NCBI GenBank assembly: GCA_023395555.1
Contig: JAEWYQ010000037.1
Coordinates: forward strand, 40,276-104,275
Reading direction: 5' to 3'
Length of the DNA: 64,000 nucleotides
Source: Bacillota bacterium
GTDB taxonomy: Bacteria; Bacillota; Clostridia; Lachnospirales; Lachnospiraceae
The notes beneath the pieces were generated by a model. The model worked only from the letters and a program-made list of their open reading frames with translations, had not been told where the DNA came from and did no database searches. The position numbers and the translations under genes were made by a program. Shown here one piece after another: positions 47,855-56,183 of the stretch. The first letter of the stretch is position 1. Each line of letters starts with the position of its first letter.

Positions 47855-48847
47855 ATGCAGGTAAGCATAGATAAAGTCATAACACAGATTCAGATAGCCA
47901 TGTATCATCTTCTGGATCAATCTCAGTTGGATGAGCTAAAAAACGTCCTATACATGAAACTCTGTAAGTATGAGCTCCACGAGGAGGAGACGGCCATATC
48001 TACTCAAATGGATGACAATTGGGATAAAGTCAATTTGTTTCTGGCCACGCTCAAGATTGAGGGTAAATCAGATAAGACGATTAAAGCCTATATGACTGAG
48101 TACAAAACGCTTTTTACACAGGTCAACAAAAACTTTAGAGATATCACAACCAATGACATCCGTGCTTACCTTGCATATTGTAAAACCGTCCGTAAAAACT
48201 CAGATGTCACACTCAATAACCGCATACATAATCTTATGACGTTTTTTAAATGGCTCCTAGCGGAGGAGTACATCACAAAGGATCCCATGACCAAAATCAA
48301 AGGTATCAAGACGGACAAGCGTGTCAAGGATGTGCTATCCGATGAGCAGACAGAGATCATCCGGTATAACTGCACCAAAGAGCGTGACCTGGCAATCATT
48401 GATCTCCTCATGAGTACAGGGATGCGGATAGGGGAGATGATAAGGCTAAACCGATCAGATGTTGACTTTGTAAATCGCCAGTGCGTGGTATACGGCAAGG
48501 GGCGCAAAGAGCGTCCAGTATATCTCAACGGCAAAGCAAAGGTGCATCTACTCCGTTATCTGGAGGAGAGGACAGACAGCAATCCTGCTTTATTTGTCGG
48601 AGATAGGGCACCGCATGAGAGGTTAACGGCTGCCGGGGTGCGCGCAATGATGCAGAGGGTATCCGGGGATGTACATCTGCATCCACATAAGCTCCGCAGG
48701 ACCATGGCAACCAATATGTCGGAGCATGGAGCACCGGCAGAATATATACAAAAGATATTAGGACATGAGCAGGTACAGACAACGCTGCAATGCTATGTTA
48801 GCTTAAGTAATAATGCGGTCAGAGAGGCATACAGGAGATATGCATAA
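47855..48847 (+). CDS. XerC/D-like tyrosine recombinase
   Basis: This 330-residue protein has a SAM-like N-terminal domain with Ser-Asp-Lys-Thr-Ile-Lys-Ala-Tyr, and a catalytic domain with all expected residues: Gly-Met-Arg-Ile-Gly-Glu (Arg), Gly-Lys-Gly-Arg-Lys-Glu-Arg (Lys), His-Pro-His-Lys-Leu-Arg-Arg (His, Arg), Leu-Gly-His (His) and Cys-Tyr (Tyr). It resembles XerD more than phage integrases. It lies directly before the integrase. Its stop is 53 bases upstream of the next start. Confidence 0.85.
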   Translation: MQVSIDKVITQIQIAMYHLLDQSQLDELKNVLYMKLCKYELHEEETAISTQMDDNWDKVNLFLATLKIEGKSDKTIKAYMTEYKTLFTQVNKNFRDITTNDIRAYLAYCKTVRKNSDVTLNNRIHNLMTFFKWLLAEEYITKDPMTKIKGIKTDKRVKDVLSDEQTEIIRYNCTKERDLAIIDLLMSTGMRIGEMIRLNRSDVDFVNRQCVVYGKGRKERPVYLNGKAKVHLLRYLEERTDSNPALFVGDRAPHERLTAAGVRAMMQRVSGDVHLHPHKLRRTMATNMSEHGAPAEYIQKILGHEQVQTTLQCYVSLSNNAVREAYRRYA

Positions 48848-48899
48848 AGCACTAATATATGCGGACTTATTTACATATATGGGGGGAGGAGTGATAAAT

Positions 48900-50111
48900 A
48901 TGCAATCCAATAACGATATTGAAATCTTGCGTTTCGCGATAGACAATGGTATGATTGATTTGTCTGGCATACACGAAGCAATGAATAAAAAAGAACGAGA
49001 GCACTATTTATCACTCCATACTTTTAAAATTTGGGAAGGTAAAAACGGTAAATGGTATACCTATATTCAGGAAAAGGAGGGTAGGGTTCTTAAGAAGCGT
49101 AGTTCAGAATCTGATATTCAAGAATTAGTCATAGAATACTACAGGTCCATTCACGAGTATCCAACTATGCAGAATGTGTTCATGGATTGGGTCGCAGAAA
49201 AATTAGAATTGAATGAAATAAGTAAAGGAACCTACGACAGGTATTATAATGACTATAAGAGGTTTTTCAATGGGACCGATATTGAACGGGAGAAGTTCAC
49301 CAATATTACAGAGGAATATTTGGAATTATTTATACGAAAAACCATCGTAGATCACAACTTGACACAAAAAGCTTATTCCAATTTTCGAACATTGATATTC
49401 GGAATTTTTAAACATGCCAAAAAGAAAAAAAACACCACAATAAGTATATCGGCATTCATGAATGATTTGGAGTTATCCAAAAACGCATTTAAGAGAATTG
49501 CTAAACGCAAAGAAGATCAAGTGTATTTGGAAGATGAAATTCCACTTGTCACTGAGTATTTAAGAGCAAATCCATTCATGCTAAATTTGGGATTACTTCT
49601 AACATTCCAAACAGGAATAAGAACCGGTGAATTGGCAGCATTGAAGCCATCTGATATAATAGGAAAGACAATTCATATTCAGAGGCAAGAAATTAAGTAC
49701 AAGCATCCCGATACAAATAGGTGTGTTCATGAGATTAAGGAATATGCTAAAACAGATGCCGGTAATAGATACGTTATTATTACTGAAAGTGCATTAGAAA
49801 CAATTCAAATGGTGAAGCGTATTAATCCAAATGGAGAGTTTTTGTTTGAAGTAAATGGTAAGCGAATACTCACAAATAGTTATAACGATGGTATTGGAAG
49901 AATGTGCAAGGATTTGAAGATGGCAAGAAAGTCCATGCATAAAATCCGACGCACTTATGGGACAACCCTTCTTGACGGCAATGTTGATGAAAGTATAATC
50001 ATGGAACAGATGGGCCATAAAGATATCACTACCACCAGGAAGTTTTACTATTTCTCAAATAAAAATCAGTCATCCAAGGAAGAACAAATAAAAAAGGCAA
50101 TCAGCATATAA
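48900..50111 (+). CDS. Phage integrase (tyrosine recombinase)
   Basis: This 403-residue protein probably starts at ATG 48900 behind GGGGGGAGG; the longer frame overlaps the previous gene. An AP2-like arm-binding N-terminus (Trp-Tyr-Thr-Tyr), a core-binding domain with Ser-Lys-Gly-Thr-Tyr-Asp-Arg-Tyr, and a catalytic domain with Thr-Gly-Ile-Arg-Thr-Gly-Glu (Arg), His-Lys-Ile-Arg-Arg, Met-Gly-His and a late Phe-Tyr-Tyr are seen. It lies 74 bases before the 3' end of a tRNA-Glu gene, the classic position for an enzyme that integrates at that tRNA. Confidence 0.9.
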   Translation: MQSNNDIEILRFAIDNGMIDLSGIHEAMNKKEREHYLSLHTFKIWEGKNGKWYTYIQEKEGRVLKKRSSESDIQELVIEYYRSIHEYPTMQNVFMDWVAEKLELNEISKGTYDRYYNDYKRFFNGTDIEREKFTNITEEYLELFIRKTIVDHNLTQKAYSNFRTLIFGIFKHAKKKKNTTISISAFMNDLELSKNAFKRIAKRKEDQVYLEDEIPLVTEYLRANPFMLNLGLLLTFQTGIRTGELAALKPSDIIGKTIHIQRQEIKYKHPDTNRCVHEIKEYAKTDAGNRYVIITESALETIQMVKRINPNGEFLFEVNGKRILTNSYNDGIGRMCKDLKMARKSMHKIRRTYGTTLLDGNVDESIIMEQMGHKDITTTRKFYYFSNKNQSSKEEQIKKAISI

Positions 50112-50132
50112 TTTGCTTGATTACCTTTTTGA
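50090..50132 (+). terminator. Integrase terminator
   Basis: AAAAAGGCAATCA pairs with TGATTACCTTTTT around a short loop; the stem covers the end of the integrase gene. Confidence 0.6.
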
Positions 50133-50184
50133 TTACCTCACGATTACTTAATCTCTAGGATGCCCTATTTATAAGGGTTTTTAG

Positions 50185-50256
50185 CAGCTCGTAGGGGAAT
50201 CGAACCCCTGTTTCCGCCGTGAGAGGGCGGCGTCTTAACCCCTTGACCAACGAGCC
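50185..50256 (-). tRNA. tRNA-Glu (anticodon CTC); likely prophage attachment gene
   Basis: On the minus strand the 72 bases fold as a cloverleaf: GGCTCGT/ACGAGCT acceptor (with a G-U first pair), GTC/GAC D stem, CCGCC/GGCGG anticodon stem with loop CTCTCAC (anticodon CTC), and a T arm with TTCGATT. CCA is not encoded. The 3' end faces the integrase. The matching copy of the att core would lie at the left prophage end, outside the window. Confidence 0.85.
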
Positions 50257-50559
50257 TTAAGAACAATATTTATTCTATACCATGTTGAAGAAAAAAGCAA
50301 GCCCTTTTTTAATATTTTTTTTGAATTGTTCTGTCAATTAACACATTTCGTTATTATGGCCAAAGGCATGGGTGCCTTTCTATATCCTTCTTATATAAAA
50401 ACACAGGTCAAATTTCACCAAAGGGGTCAAAACATATCACTGTTCGTTGAAAATAATTGATATTTAGTTTGTATTACCTATATTCAAATGAATTATTCTA
50501 TGTTAATATGTAAGTATAAGTTGTATACAATTTAATTTGTAGTTAATTTCATAGAAGTG

Positions 50560-50662
50560 GTGACACTTTCCAACGATACTAGCAAAACCAGTGAAAACTG
50601 GTGACGCAAAGCTATAGGGCCTTCGTTAAATATAACATGGCAGCCAGTTTCCGAAAGGGGAG
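50560..50662 (+). promoter_or_regulatory. c-di-GMP-I (GEMM-I) riboswitch
   Basis: The sequence has the GEMM-I hallmarks in order: AGCAAAACC, a CCAGT-GAAA-ACTGG tetraloop stem, TGACGCAAAGCTATAGGGCC, and CATGGCAGCCAG. The region after it contains AAGGGGAG, the ribosome binding site of the next gene, with a T-run, so control may act on translation or termination. The ligand would be c-di-GMP. A diguanylate cyclase is encoded 7 kb downstream. Confidence 0.9.
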
Positions 50663-50668
50663 TTTTTT

Positions 50669-51478
50669 ATGTACCAAAATATAAAGAAGGGATTATTCAG
50701 CTTCTTGGCGGCGGTTATTTGTCTGGCCGCATTTGATAATTCTTCCGTAGCATTAGCGAAGGATGCGGAAGCAGTTGTTGATAAAAGTGAGGTTGAGAAT
50801 GGCATCATTGTTATTCATGGTCAGCAGGCAGCAGAACAGATAGATAAGATAGGGGTGGTAAAGGACGATATCATTTATTACTATGATTACAACGATGATA
50901 TCAGAGTTCCTCTTCAATCGGGGAATGGAACTTATAAAATAGAGCTTTATTCCCATGTAGAGGGCAGCAAGTATAGGCGTATTTTGTCAGACGAGGTTCA
51001 ATACGACACAGATGATGGGGTTACGGTATATCTGCAGAGCACTCAGCTGGTGAATTGGGATACCGACATGAAGGCAGTCAAAAAGGCGGCTGAATTAACC
51101 AGGGGAAAGAAGACGGACAAAGAGAAGGCCGAGGCTATCTATAATTATATTGTAGAAAACTACAGGTATGATAATAAGAAAGCAGAGACCGTGGTAAGCG
51201 GATATATCTCCTCTGTTGAGGATACCTTTCAGAGTAAGAAGGGAATATGCTATGATTATTCCGTGTTATTTGCATCGATGCTCAGAAGCGCAGGCGTACC
51301 GGTGAAGGTTCTCATGGGAAGAAGCAGGGATGTCAGTGAATACCATGCGTGGAATGAAGTATATCTGGACGGCAGCTGGATTACAGTTGATACTACACTG
51401 GATTCGGCAGTCAGTGGCGAGGCCCGCGGCTCTATGGGTAAGAAAGCCGGCCGGTATACCATAGAGAAACAATATTAA
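50669..51478 (+). CDS. Secreted transglutaminase-like cysteine protein
   Basis: This 269-residue protein has a signal peptide (residues 1-30). The transglutaminase-like core (residues 140-260) has Gly-Ile-Cys-Tyr-Asp-Tyr-Ser (Cys), Glu-Tyr-His-Ala-Trp-Asn-Glu (His) and Thr-Val-Asp-Thr-Thr (Asp), a complete catalytic triad. It probably acts on cell-wall or surface proteins. A c-di-GMP riboswitch in its leader ties it to the motile-sessile switch. Confidence 0.85.
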   Translation: MYQNIKKGLFSFLAAVICLAAFDNSSVALAKDAEAVVDKSEVENGIIVIHGQQAAEQIDKIGVVKDDIIYYYDYNDDIRVPLQSGNGTYKIELYSHVEGSKYRRILSDEVQYDTDDGVTVYLQSTQLVNWDTDMKAVKKAAELTRGKKTDKEKAEAIYNYIVENYRYDNKKAETVVSGYISSVEDTFQSKKGICYDYSVLFASMLRSAGVPVKVLMGRSRDVSEYHAWNEVYLDGSWITVDTTLDSAVSGEARGSMGKKAGRYTIEKQY

Positions 51479-51511
51479 TAACGTTAACAGAAGACAGATC
51501 GACTTTCTCCG

Positions 51512-51540
51512 GAAGAGCATGGGAACATGCTCTTCTTTTA
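51512..51540 (+). terminator. Terminator
   Basis: GAGCATG and CATGCTC pair around GGAA, followed by TTCTTTTAT. Confidence 0.75.
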
Positions 51541-51599
51541 TAATCATAAAATATATAAACATAAAACTATATATTTTTATAAAGAAGTATGGTATATTG

Positions 51600-51660
51600 T
51601 TTGAGGCGCCAAGACGCCGGACCGCCCATAGCGGGATAATCTCCGGATGGACAGTTCCAA
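51600..51660 (+). promoter_or_regulatory. Structured leader of the FNT gene
   Basis: GGCGCCAAGACGCC and CCGCCCATAGCGG form two adjacent stems in the region before the transporter. The class of RNA is not recognised, so this may be a regulatory leader or just a stable 5' end. Confidence 0.35.
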
Positions 51661-51688
51661 CGGAGGCAAAAAGAAAGAGGAAAGAGGA

Positions 51689-52483
51689 ATGAAGACCCAT
51701 ACTGGACCTGTTGCATTGACAGAATACATATTGAAACAAAGCGGACAAAAAGCAGATAAGAAAGCTGTTACCCTCCTCATCCAGGGAATTCTGGCGGGAA
51801 TGTACATCGCCATTGGAGCCGTCGGATATCTGAAGCTGGCAGCCGGCCTGAGCGATCCGGGACTGGGGAATTTCCTTGGGGCGGTAGTCTTCCCCATGGG
51901 CATTGTGGCAGTTTTGCTGATGCAGGCGGAGCTGTATACCAGTGACAGCATGATAATGCTGGCGGTTTATACCGGACGCATTAAGCTGGGAAAAATTATG
52001 AAAGTTCTGGTTCTGGTTTTGATTGCCAATCTGATTGGAGGGATTCTAACAGCCTGGATGACGGGAACGTCGGGAATCCTGGATGGTAAGACCATGGAGC
52101 TGGTGATGAGCAAGGCGGTGCATAAGGTGCATCTTCCCCTGGGAAGGATGCTGGTCAGCAGTATTTTATGTAATATTATCGTATCTACGGGAGTCTGCCT
52201 GGCCTATAGCTGCAAGGAAGAAATCAGCAAGATCATAGCACTCTGGCTGGCGATTACCGTCTTTGTCCTTACGGGAACGGAGCACGTAGTGGCAAATATG
52301 TACTATCTGTTTGCGGCATATTTTGGCGGGGCGCAGATCAGTCTGCTCCAGATATTTTACAGCTTATGCGTGTCAGCCGTGGGCAATTTCATTGGAGGCG
52401 GCATTGTGGTATCGGGAATGAACTATCTCCTTATACGCAAAGAAGCAGGGATGGAGGAACAACAGGAACCGAAATTTCATTAA
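51689..52483 (+). CDS. Formate/nitrite transporter family protein
   Basis: This 264-residue protein probably starts at ATG 51689 behind GAGGAAAGAGG (ATG 51647 is possible). Six membrane helices and Phe-Pro-Met-Gly, Glu-Leu-Tyr-Thr-Ser-Asp, Cys-Asn-Ile-Ile-Val and Gly-Asn-Phe-Ile-Gly-Gly segments fit the FocA/NirC channel family, which moves formate, nitrite or hydrosulfide. The substrate cannot be told from the sequence. It is probably monocistronic. Confidence 0.85.
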   Translation: MKTHTGPVALTEYILKQSGQKADKKAVTLLIQGILAGMYIAIGAVGYLKLAAGLSDPGLGNFLGAVVFPMGIVAVLLMQAELYTSDSMIMLAVYTGRIKLGKIMKVLVLVLIANLIGGILTAWMTGTSGILDGKTMELVMSKAVHKVHLPLGRMLVSSILCNIIVSTGVCLAYSCKEEISKIIALWLAITVFVLTGTEHVVANMYYLFAAYFGGAQISLLQIFYSLCVSAVGNFIGGGIVVSGMNYLLIRKEAGMEEQQEPKFH

Positions 52484-52489
52484 GCCGGG

Positions 52490-52518
52490 TTGTATAAAAC
52501 GGATACATGTGGTAGAAT
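52490..52518 (+). promoter_or_regulatory. Promoter of the ABC importer operon
   Basis: TTGTAT (52490-52495) and TAGAAT (52513-52518) are separated by 17 bases. It begins a leader of about 170 bases before the first gene. Confidence 0.55.
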
Positions 52519-52621
52519 AGCGATGGTTGTTTCAAGAAGAAACATTTATCTTCAATAAGAAGGACGAAATCAAGGATGATCTATCATAATTAAATAATTA
52601 AAAAAGAGGTCATGGAGACAG

Positions 52622-52671
52622 CGAATCAGTGAATTTCTGTATGAAATTCAGGATTCGTTCTTTTTTTGATA
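52622..52671 (+). terminator. Terminator-like hairpin in the ABC operon leader
   Basis: GAATC-TGAATTTC and GAAATTC-GATTC pair around TGTAT and are followed by TTCTTTTTTT, 26 bases before the start of the first gene. Its place inside the leader, after the promoter, suggests transcription attenuation. Confidence 0.65.
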
Positions 52672-52695
52672 AAGCAAAGGGGGAGAAAAATAACC

Positions 52696-54303
52696 ATGAG
52701 ACATACAAAAATTACAGCTTTGCTGCTGACCGTGGTCATGGCAGGTGTCCTGCTGGCAGGCTGCCAGAATCCGGGGGACAGAGGAATATCAGGACGCAGA
52801 ACCAGAAGGGAGAACAAGGAGCTCATCGCCGCAATCGGTTCGGAACCGGAGGCCGGATTTGATGCCACTACGGGAGGACACGGGTCCATTACCAGAATCC
52901 TCTTTTCCACCCTTTTCACAAGGGATAAGGAGCTGGGCTGGACCAACGACCTGGCCACGGGTTACCAGGTATCGGAGGATAAGCTCCGGTGGACCATTAC
53001 ACTGCGTGAGGACGCGGTATTCACCGATGGCACACCGGTGCTGGCGGAGGATGTGGTCTACACTTACAATATGGCGAAGGAATCCGCTTCGGAGACCGAC
53101 CTGACCATGATCAGCGGAATCAGAGAGCTGGATGAGCATACGGTGGAATTCAGCTTGACCAAGCCCTATTCTCCTTTCCTGGAAAGGCTGGCCTACCTGG
53201 GGATTATCCCCCGCCATGCCCATGATGAGAATTTCAAGGATCATCCGGTCGGATCGGGGCCGTACCGGTTTGTGCAATGGGATAAGGGACAGCAGGTTAT
53301 CTTTGAAGCGAATGAAGCTTATTACGGTGATATACCGAAGATTAAGAAGCTGACCATGGTATTCCTGGAGGCGGACACCGCCTATTCCGCGGTGAAAAAC
53401 GGGGAAGCGGACGTGGCGCAGATAACAGGCAGCCTGGCGGATACCGCCGGGAATGCCGGGCAGATTATCGATATTCCCAGTATTGAATGCTATGGTATCT
53501 GCTTTCCCATGATACCCAATGAGGGAAATCCGGCACAGGATGGGGCGGTTATGGGGAATAATGTTACCAGCGACATAGCCATTCGAAAAGCAATGAATGC
53601 GGCAGTTGACCGGAAGAGAATGGTGGAGGGGATACTGAACGGCTATGGGACTGTTTCCACCACCGGACTGGAGAAGATGCCCTGGCTTAATGAGGAGACC
53701 GTACTGGAGCCGACGGAATATGCTAACACAGAGCTGGCCGTAAGCATTCTTAAGAAAGGCGGCTGGGAGGATACCGACGGTGACGGGATCGTGGAAAAGA
53801 ACGGCCTTGCTGCAGAATTTGAATTACTGTATACGGAAGGAGCCTACCGGCAGGAGCTGGCGCTGGAATGTGTCAATGTGGCAAAGCAGATTGGAATCAA
53901 AATTAATCTCAGGATGGTGACCTGGGATACCATTCTTCCTGATATTCACAGCCAGGCGGTATTGTACGGCTTTGGTTCAGGGGATCCATCCGAGCTGTAT
54001 AACCTCTATTACGGAGGCATAGCAGGAGGAACGGTTGCCTGGGATAATTCCGGCTGCTATAACAATGAATATGCCAACGAATGCATTGACCTGGCGCTGA
54101 ACTCCAGTGATGAGGCGGAGGCCCTTCCCCATTGGAAGGCTCTTCAGGCGACAGCCTCGGCAAGAGGGGATGCCCCCTACTGCTGGCTTGTCAATGCCAA
54201 TCATGTATATCTTGCGGCAGAAGGCTTTTCCTTCGGCAATCCCGTGGTACAGCCCCATGGGGGACGAATTTTTGATAATGTAAATGAATGGACGTGGGAG
54301 TAA
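52696..54303 (+). CDS. ABC importer substrate-binding lipoprotein (Nik/Opp type)
   Basis: This 535-residue protein starts at ATG 52696. A lipoprotein signal ends in Leu-Leu-Ala-Gly-Cys (residue 24). The rest is an SBP_bac_5 protein: Asp-Leu-Ala-Thr-Gly-Tyr, Trp-Thr-Ile-Thr-Leu-Arg-Glu, Phe-Thr-Asp-Gly-Thr-Pro-Val, Glu-Asp-Val-Val-Tyr and Gly-Ser-Gly-Pro-Tyr. The cargo may be a nickel chelate or a peptide. It leads a five-gene importer operon. Confidence 0.85.
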   Translation: MRHTKITALLLTVVMAGVLLAGCQNPGDRGISGRRTRRENKELIAAIGSEPEAGFDATTGGHGSITRILFSTLFTRDKELGWTNDLATGYQVSEDKLRWTITLREDAVFTDGTPVLAEDVVYTYNMAKESASETDLTMISGIRELDEHTVEFSLTKPYSPFLERLAYLGIIPRHAHDENFKDHPVGSGPYRFVQWDKGQQVIFEANEAYYGDIPKIKKLTMVFLEADTAYSAVKNGEADVAQITGSLADTAGNAGQIIDIPSIECYGICFPMIPNEGNPAQDGAVMGNNVTSDIAIRKAMNAAVDRKRMVEGILNGYGTVSTTGLEKMPWLNEETVLEPTEYANTELAVSILKKGGWEDTDGDGIVEKNGLAAEFELLYTEGAYRQELALECVNVAKQIGIKINLRMVTWDTILPDIHSQAVLYGFGSGDPSELYNLYYGGIAGGTVAWDNSGCYNNEYANECIDLALNSSDEAEALPHWKALQATASARGDAPYCWLVNANHVYLAAEGFSFGNPVVQPHGGRIFDNVNEWTWE

Positions 54304-54306
54304 AGG

Positions 54307-55296
54307 ATGAGAAGGAATAGTCTGGTTCTGTTTTTAGTCAAAAAGGCGGCAAAGCTTTTGATATTGCTCCTTTCCGTAAGCATACTGACCTTTGTGCTGA
54401 TGGAGTTATCCCCCATCGATCCCATCACCGCCTATGTGGGAACCAGCACCAAGGTGGGGGCGGAGCAGAGGGCGTTGATCGCGGAGCAATGGGGGCTGAA
54501 TAAGCCGCCGCTCCCGCGTTTCATGGCGTGGCTGACCTCCATGATAAAAGGGGATTGGGGGAATTCCATCATATACCGCCGCCCTGTGATGGAGGTAATC
54601 GGACAGAAATTCTTTACCTCCCTCCTGCTGATGGGTGCTGCCTGGGTGCTGTCGGGGATCATCGGCTTTGTTCTCGGTGTCCTGGCGGGAATGAAGGAAG
54701 GAAAAATAATAGACAGGGTAATTCGGGCATATTGTCATATCTTAATAGCCACCCCTGCCTTTTGGATCGGAATTCTGTTTGTAATGGTTTTTTCCGTGAG
54801 ACTGGGGTGGTTTCCGGTAGGGCTGTCCGTACCCCTTGGGGTGGTTTCTTCAGAAGTAAGCCTGGCAGACCGGCTGTCCCACCTGGTTCTCCCCTCCCTT
54901 ACTCTGGCAGTGGTGGGTATAGCCAATATCTGCATGCATACAAGGGAAAAGACAGTAGAAATTTTGACGGAGGATTTCATTGTCTTCGCAAGAGCCAGAG
55001 GAGAGACGAAGAGGGAAATCGTCTTTCATCATGTCCTTAAGAATATCTCCCTGCCGGCTGTGACCCTGCAGTTTCTGTCCTTCGGAGAGCTGTTTGGAGG
55101 AGCGGTATTTGTGGAACAGGTATTTTCCTACCCCGGACTGGGTATGGCTACGGTGCAGGCAGGATTGCGGGGAGATGTGCCTCTGCTCATGGGAATTACC
55201 ATAATCAGCGTGCTGTTTATTTATACGGGCAATCTGGCGGCAGATCTGCTTTACAGAAGGATTGATCCAAGAATTAAGGAGGGGCGGAGCCTATGA
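54307..55296 (+). CDS. ABC importer permease 1 (NikB/OppB/DppB type)
   Basis: This 329-residue protein follows the binding protein by three bases. Six membrane helices, Glu-Leu-Ser-Pro-Ile-Asp-Pro near the start, and the EAA-type loop with Ala-Arg-Ala-Arg-Gly-Glu fit the first permease of Nik/Opp importers. It overlaps the next gene by four bases. Confidence 0.85.
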   Translation: MRRNSLVLFLVKKAAKLLILLLSVSILTFVLMELSPIDPITAYVGTSTKVGAEQRALIAEQWGLNKPPLPRFMAWLTSMIKGDWGNSIIYRRPVMEVIGQKFFTSLLLMGAAWVLSGIIGFVLGVLAGMKEGKIIDRVIRAYCHILIATPAFWIGILFVMVFSVRLGWFPVGLSVPLGVVSSEVSLADRLSHLVLPSLTLAVVGIANICMHTREKTVEILTEDFIVFARARGETKREIVFHHVLKNISLPAVTLQFLSFGELFGGAVFVEQVFSYPGLGMATVQAGLRGDVPLLMGITIISVLFIYTGNLAADLLYRRIDPRIKEGRSL

Positions 55297-56138
55297 GAAA
55301 GAGCAGATGTCTCCCGAAGCTTGGAATCAGGGAAAAAACCATACTCCAGATAGGGCTTCTGTCCGTCTTATTCCTGGCGGTGCTTATCATTGGAAGCCGG
55401 ATCAGCGAGGACGCGCTGATGGTAGATCTGGGAAATATTTTTCAGCCGCCTTCCCGGCAGCATCCCTTCGGAACCGACTGGACCGGACGGGATATGCTGC
55501 TCCGCACTTTGAAGGGGCTTTCCCTGAGCATGACCATAGGGGTACTGTCCGCGGTGATCAGCGGTGTGATTGCGGTGGTGCTGGGGATCTTCGGTCCGCT
55601 GCTGGGCGGAAAAACGGACGCTCTTCTGGCATGGCTGATTGATCTGATGCTTTCGGTGCCCCATGCCATATTGATTATACTGATCTCCATGGCCTGCGGC
55701 GGGGGAATCAGAGGAATTGTCACAGGGGTCACCCTGACTCACTGGACCTCCCTAACCAGGGTAATCAGAGCGGAGGTAATGCAGATTCGGGAGGCAGAGT
55801 ATGCCAAGGTGTCAAAGCAGATGGGCAGGAGCCGGTGGTACATTGCCTGGGAGCATGTCTTTCCCCATATCATTCCCCAGCTGATTGTCGGAGTTGTTCT
55901 GATCTTTCCCCACGCCATCCTTCATGAGGCCTCCATTACCTTTCTGGGCTTCGGACTTCCGCCCCACGAGCCGGCAATCGGCGTGATTCTGTCGGAGTCC
56001 ATGAAATACCTGACGGGCGGCAAATGGTGGCTGGCATTCTTTCCGGGGATATCCCTGGCGGCTGTCTCCATGCTGGTGGACCGGCTGGGAAAGAACATGG
56101 AAACCATGCTGAATCCGAAGACGGCGTACCGAAGGTAG
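55293..56138 (+). CDS. ABC importer permease 2 (NikC/OppC/DppC type)
   Basis: This 281-residue protein has His-Pro-Phe-Gly-Thr-Asp-Trp-Thr-Gly-Arg-Asp, the typical start of the second permease, and the Glu-Ala-Glu-Tyr-Ala-Lys coupling loop. It pairs with the preceding permease. Confidence 0.85.
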   Translation: MRKSRCLPKLGIREKTILQIGLLSVLFLAVLIIGSRISEDALMVDLGNIFQPPSRQHPFGTDWTGRDMLLRTLKGLSLSMTIGVLSAVISGVIAVVLGIFGPLLGGKTDALLAWLIDLMLSVPHAILIILISMACGGGIRGIVTGVTLTHWTSLTRVIRAEVMQIREAEYAKVSKQMGRSRWYIAWEHVFPHIIPQLIVGVVLIFPHAILHEASITFLGFGLPPHEPAIGVILSESMKYLTGGKWWLAFFPGISLAAVSMLVDRLGKNMETMLNPKTAYRR

Positions 56139-56183
56139 CGGAAAAGTTGGTAAAAAATTGAAACAGAAAAGGAGGGCAGGAGG

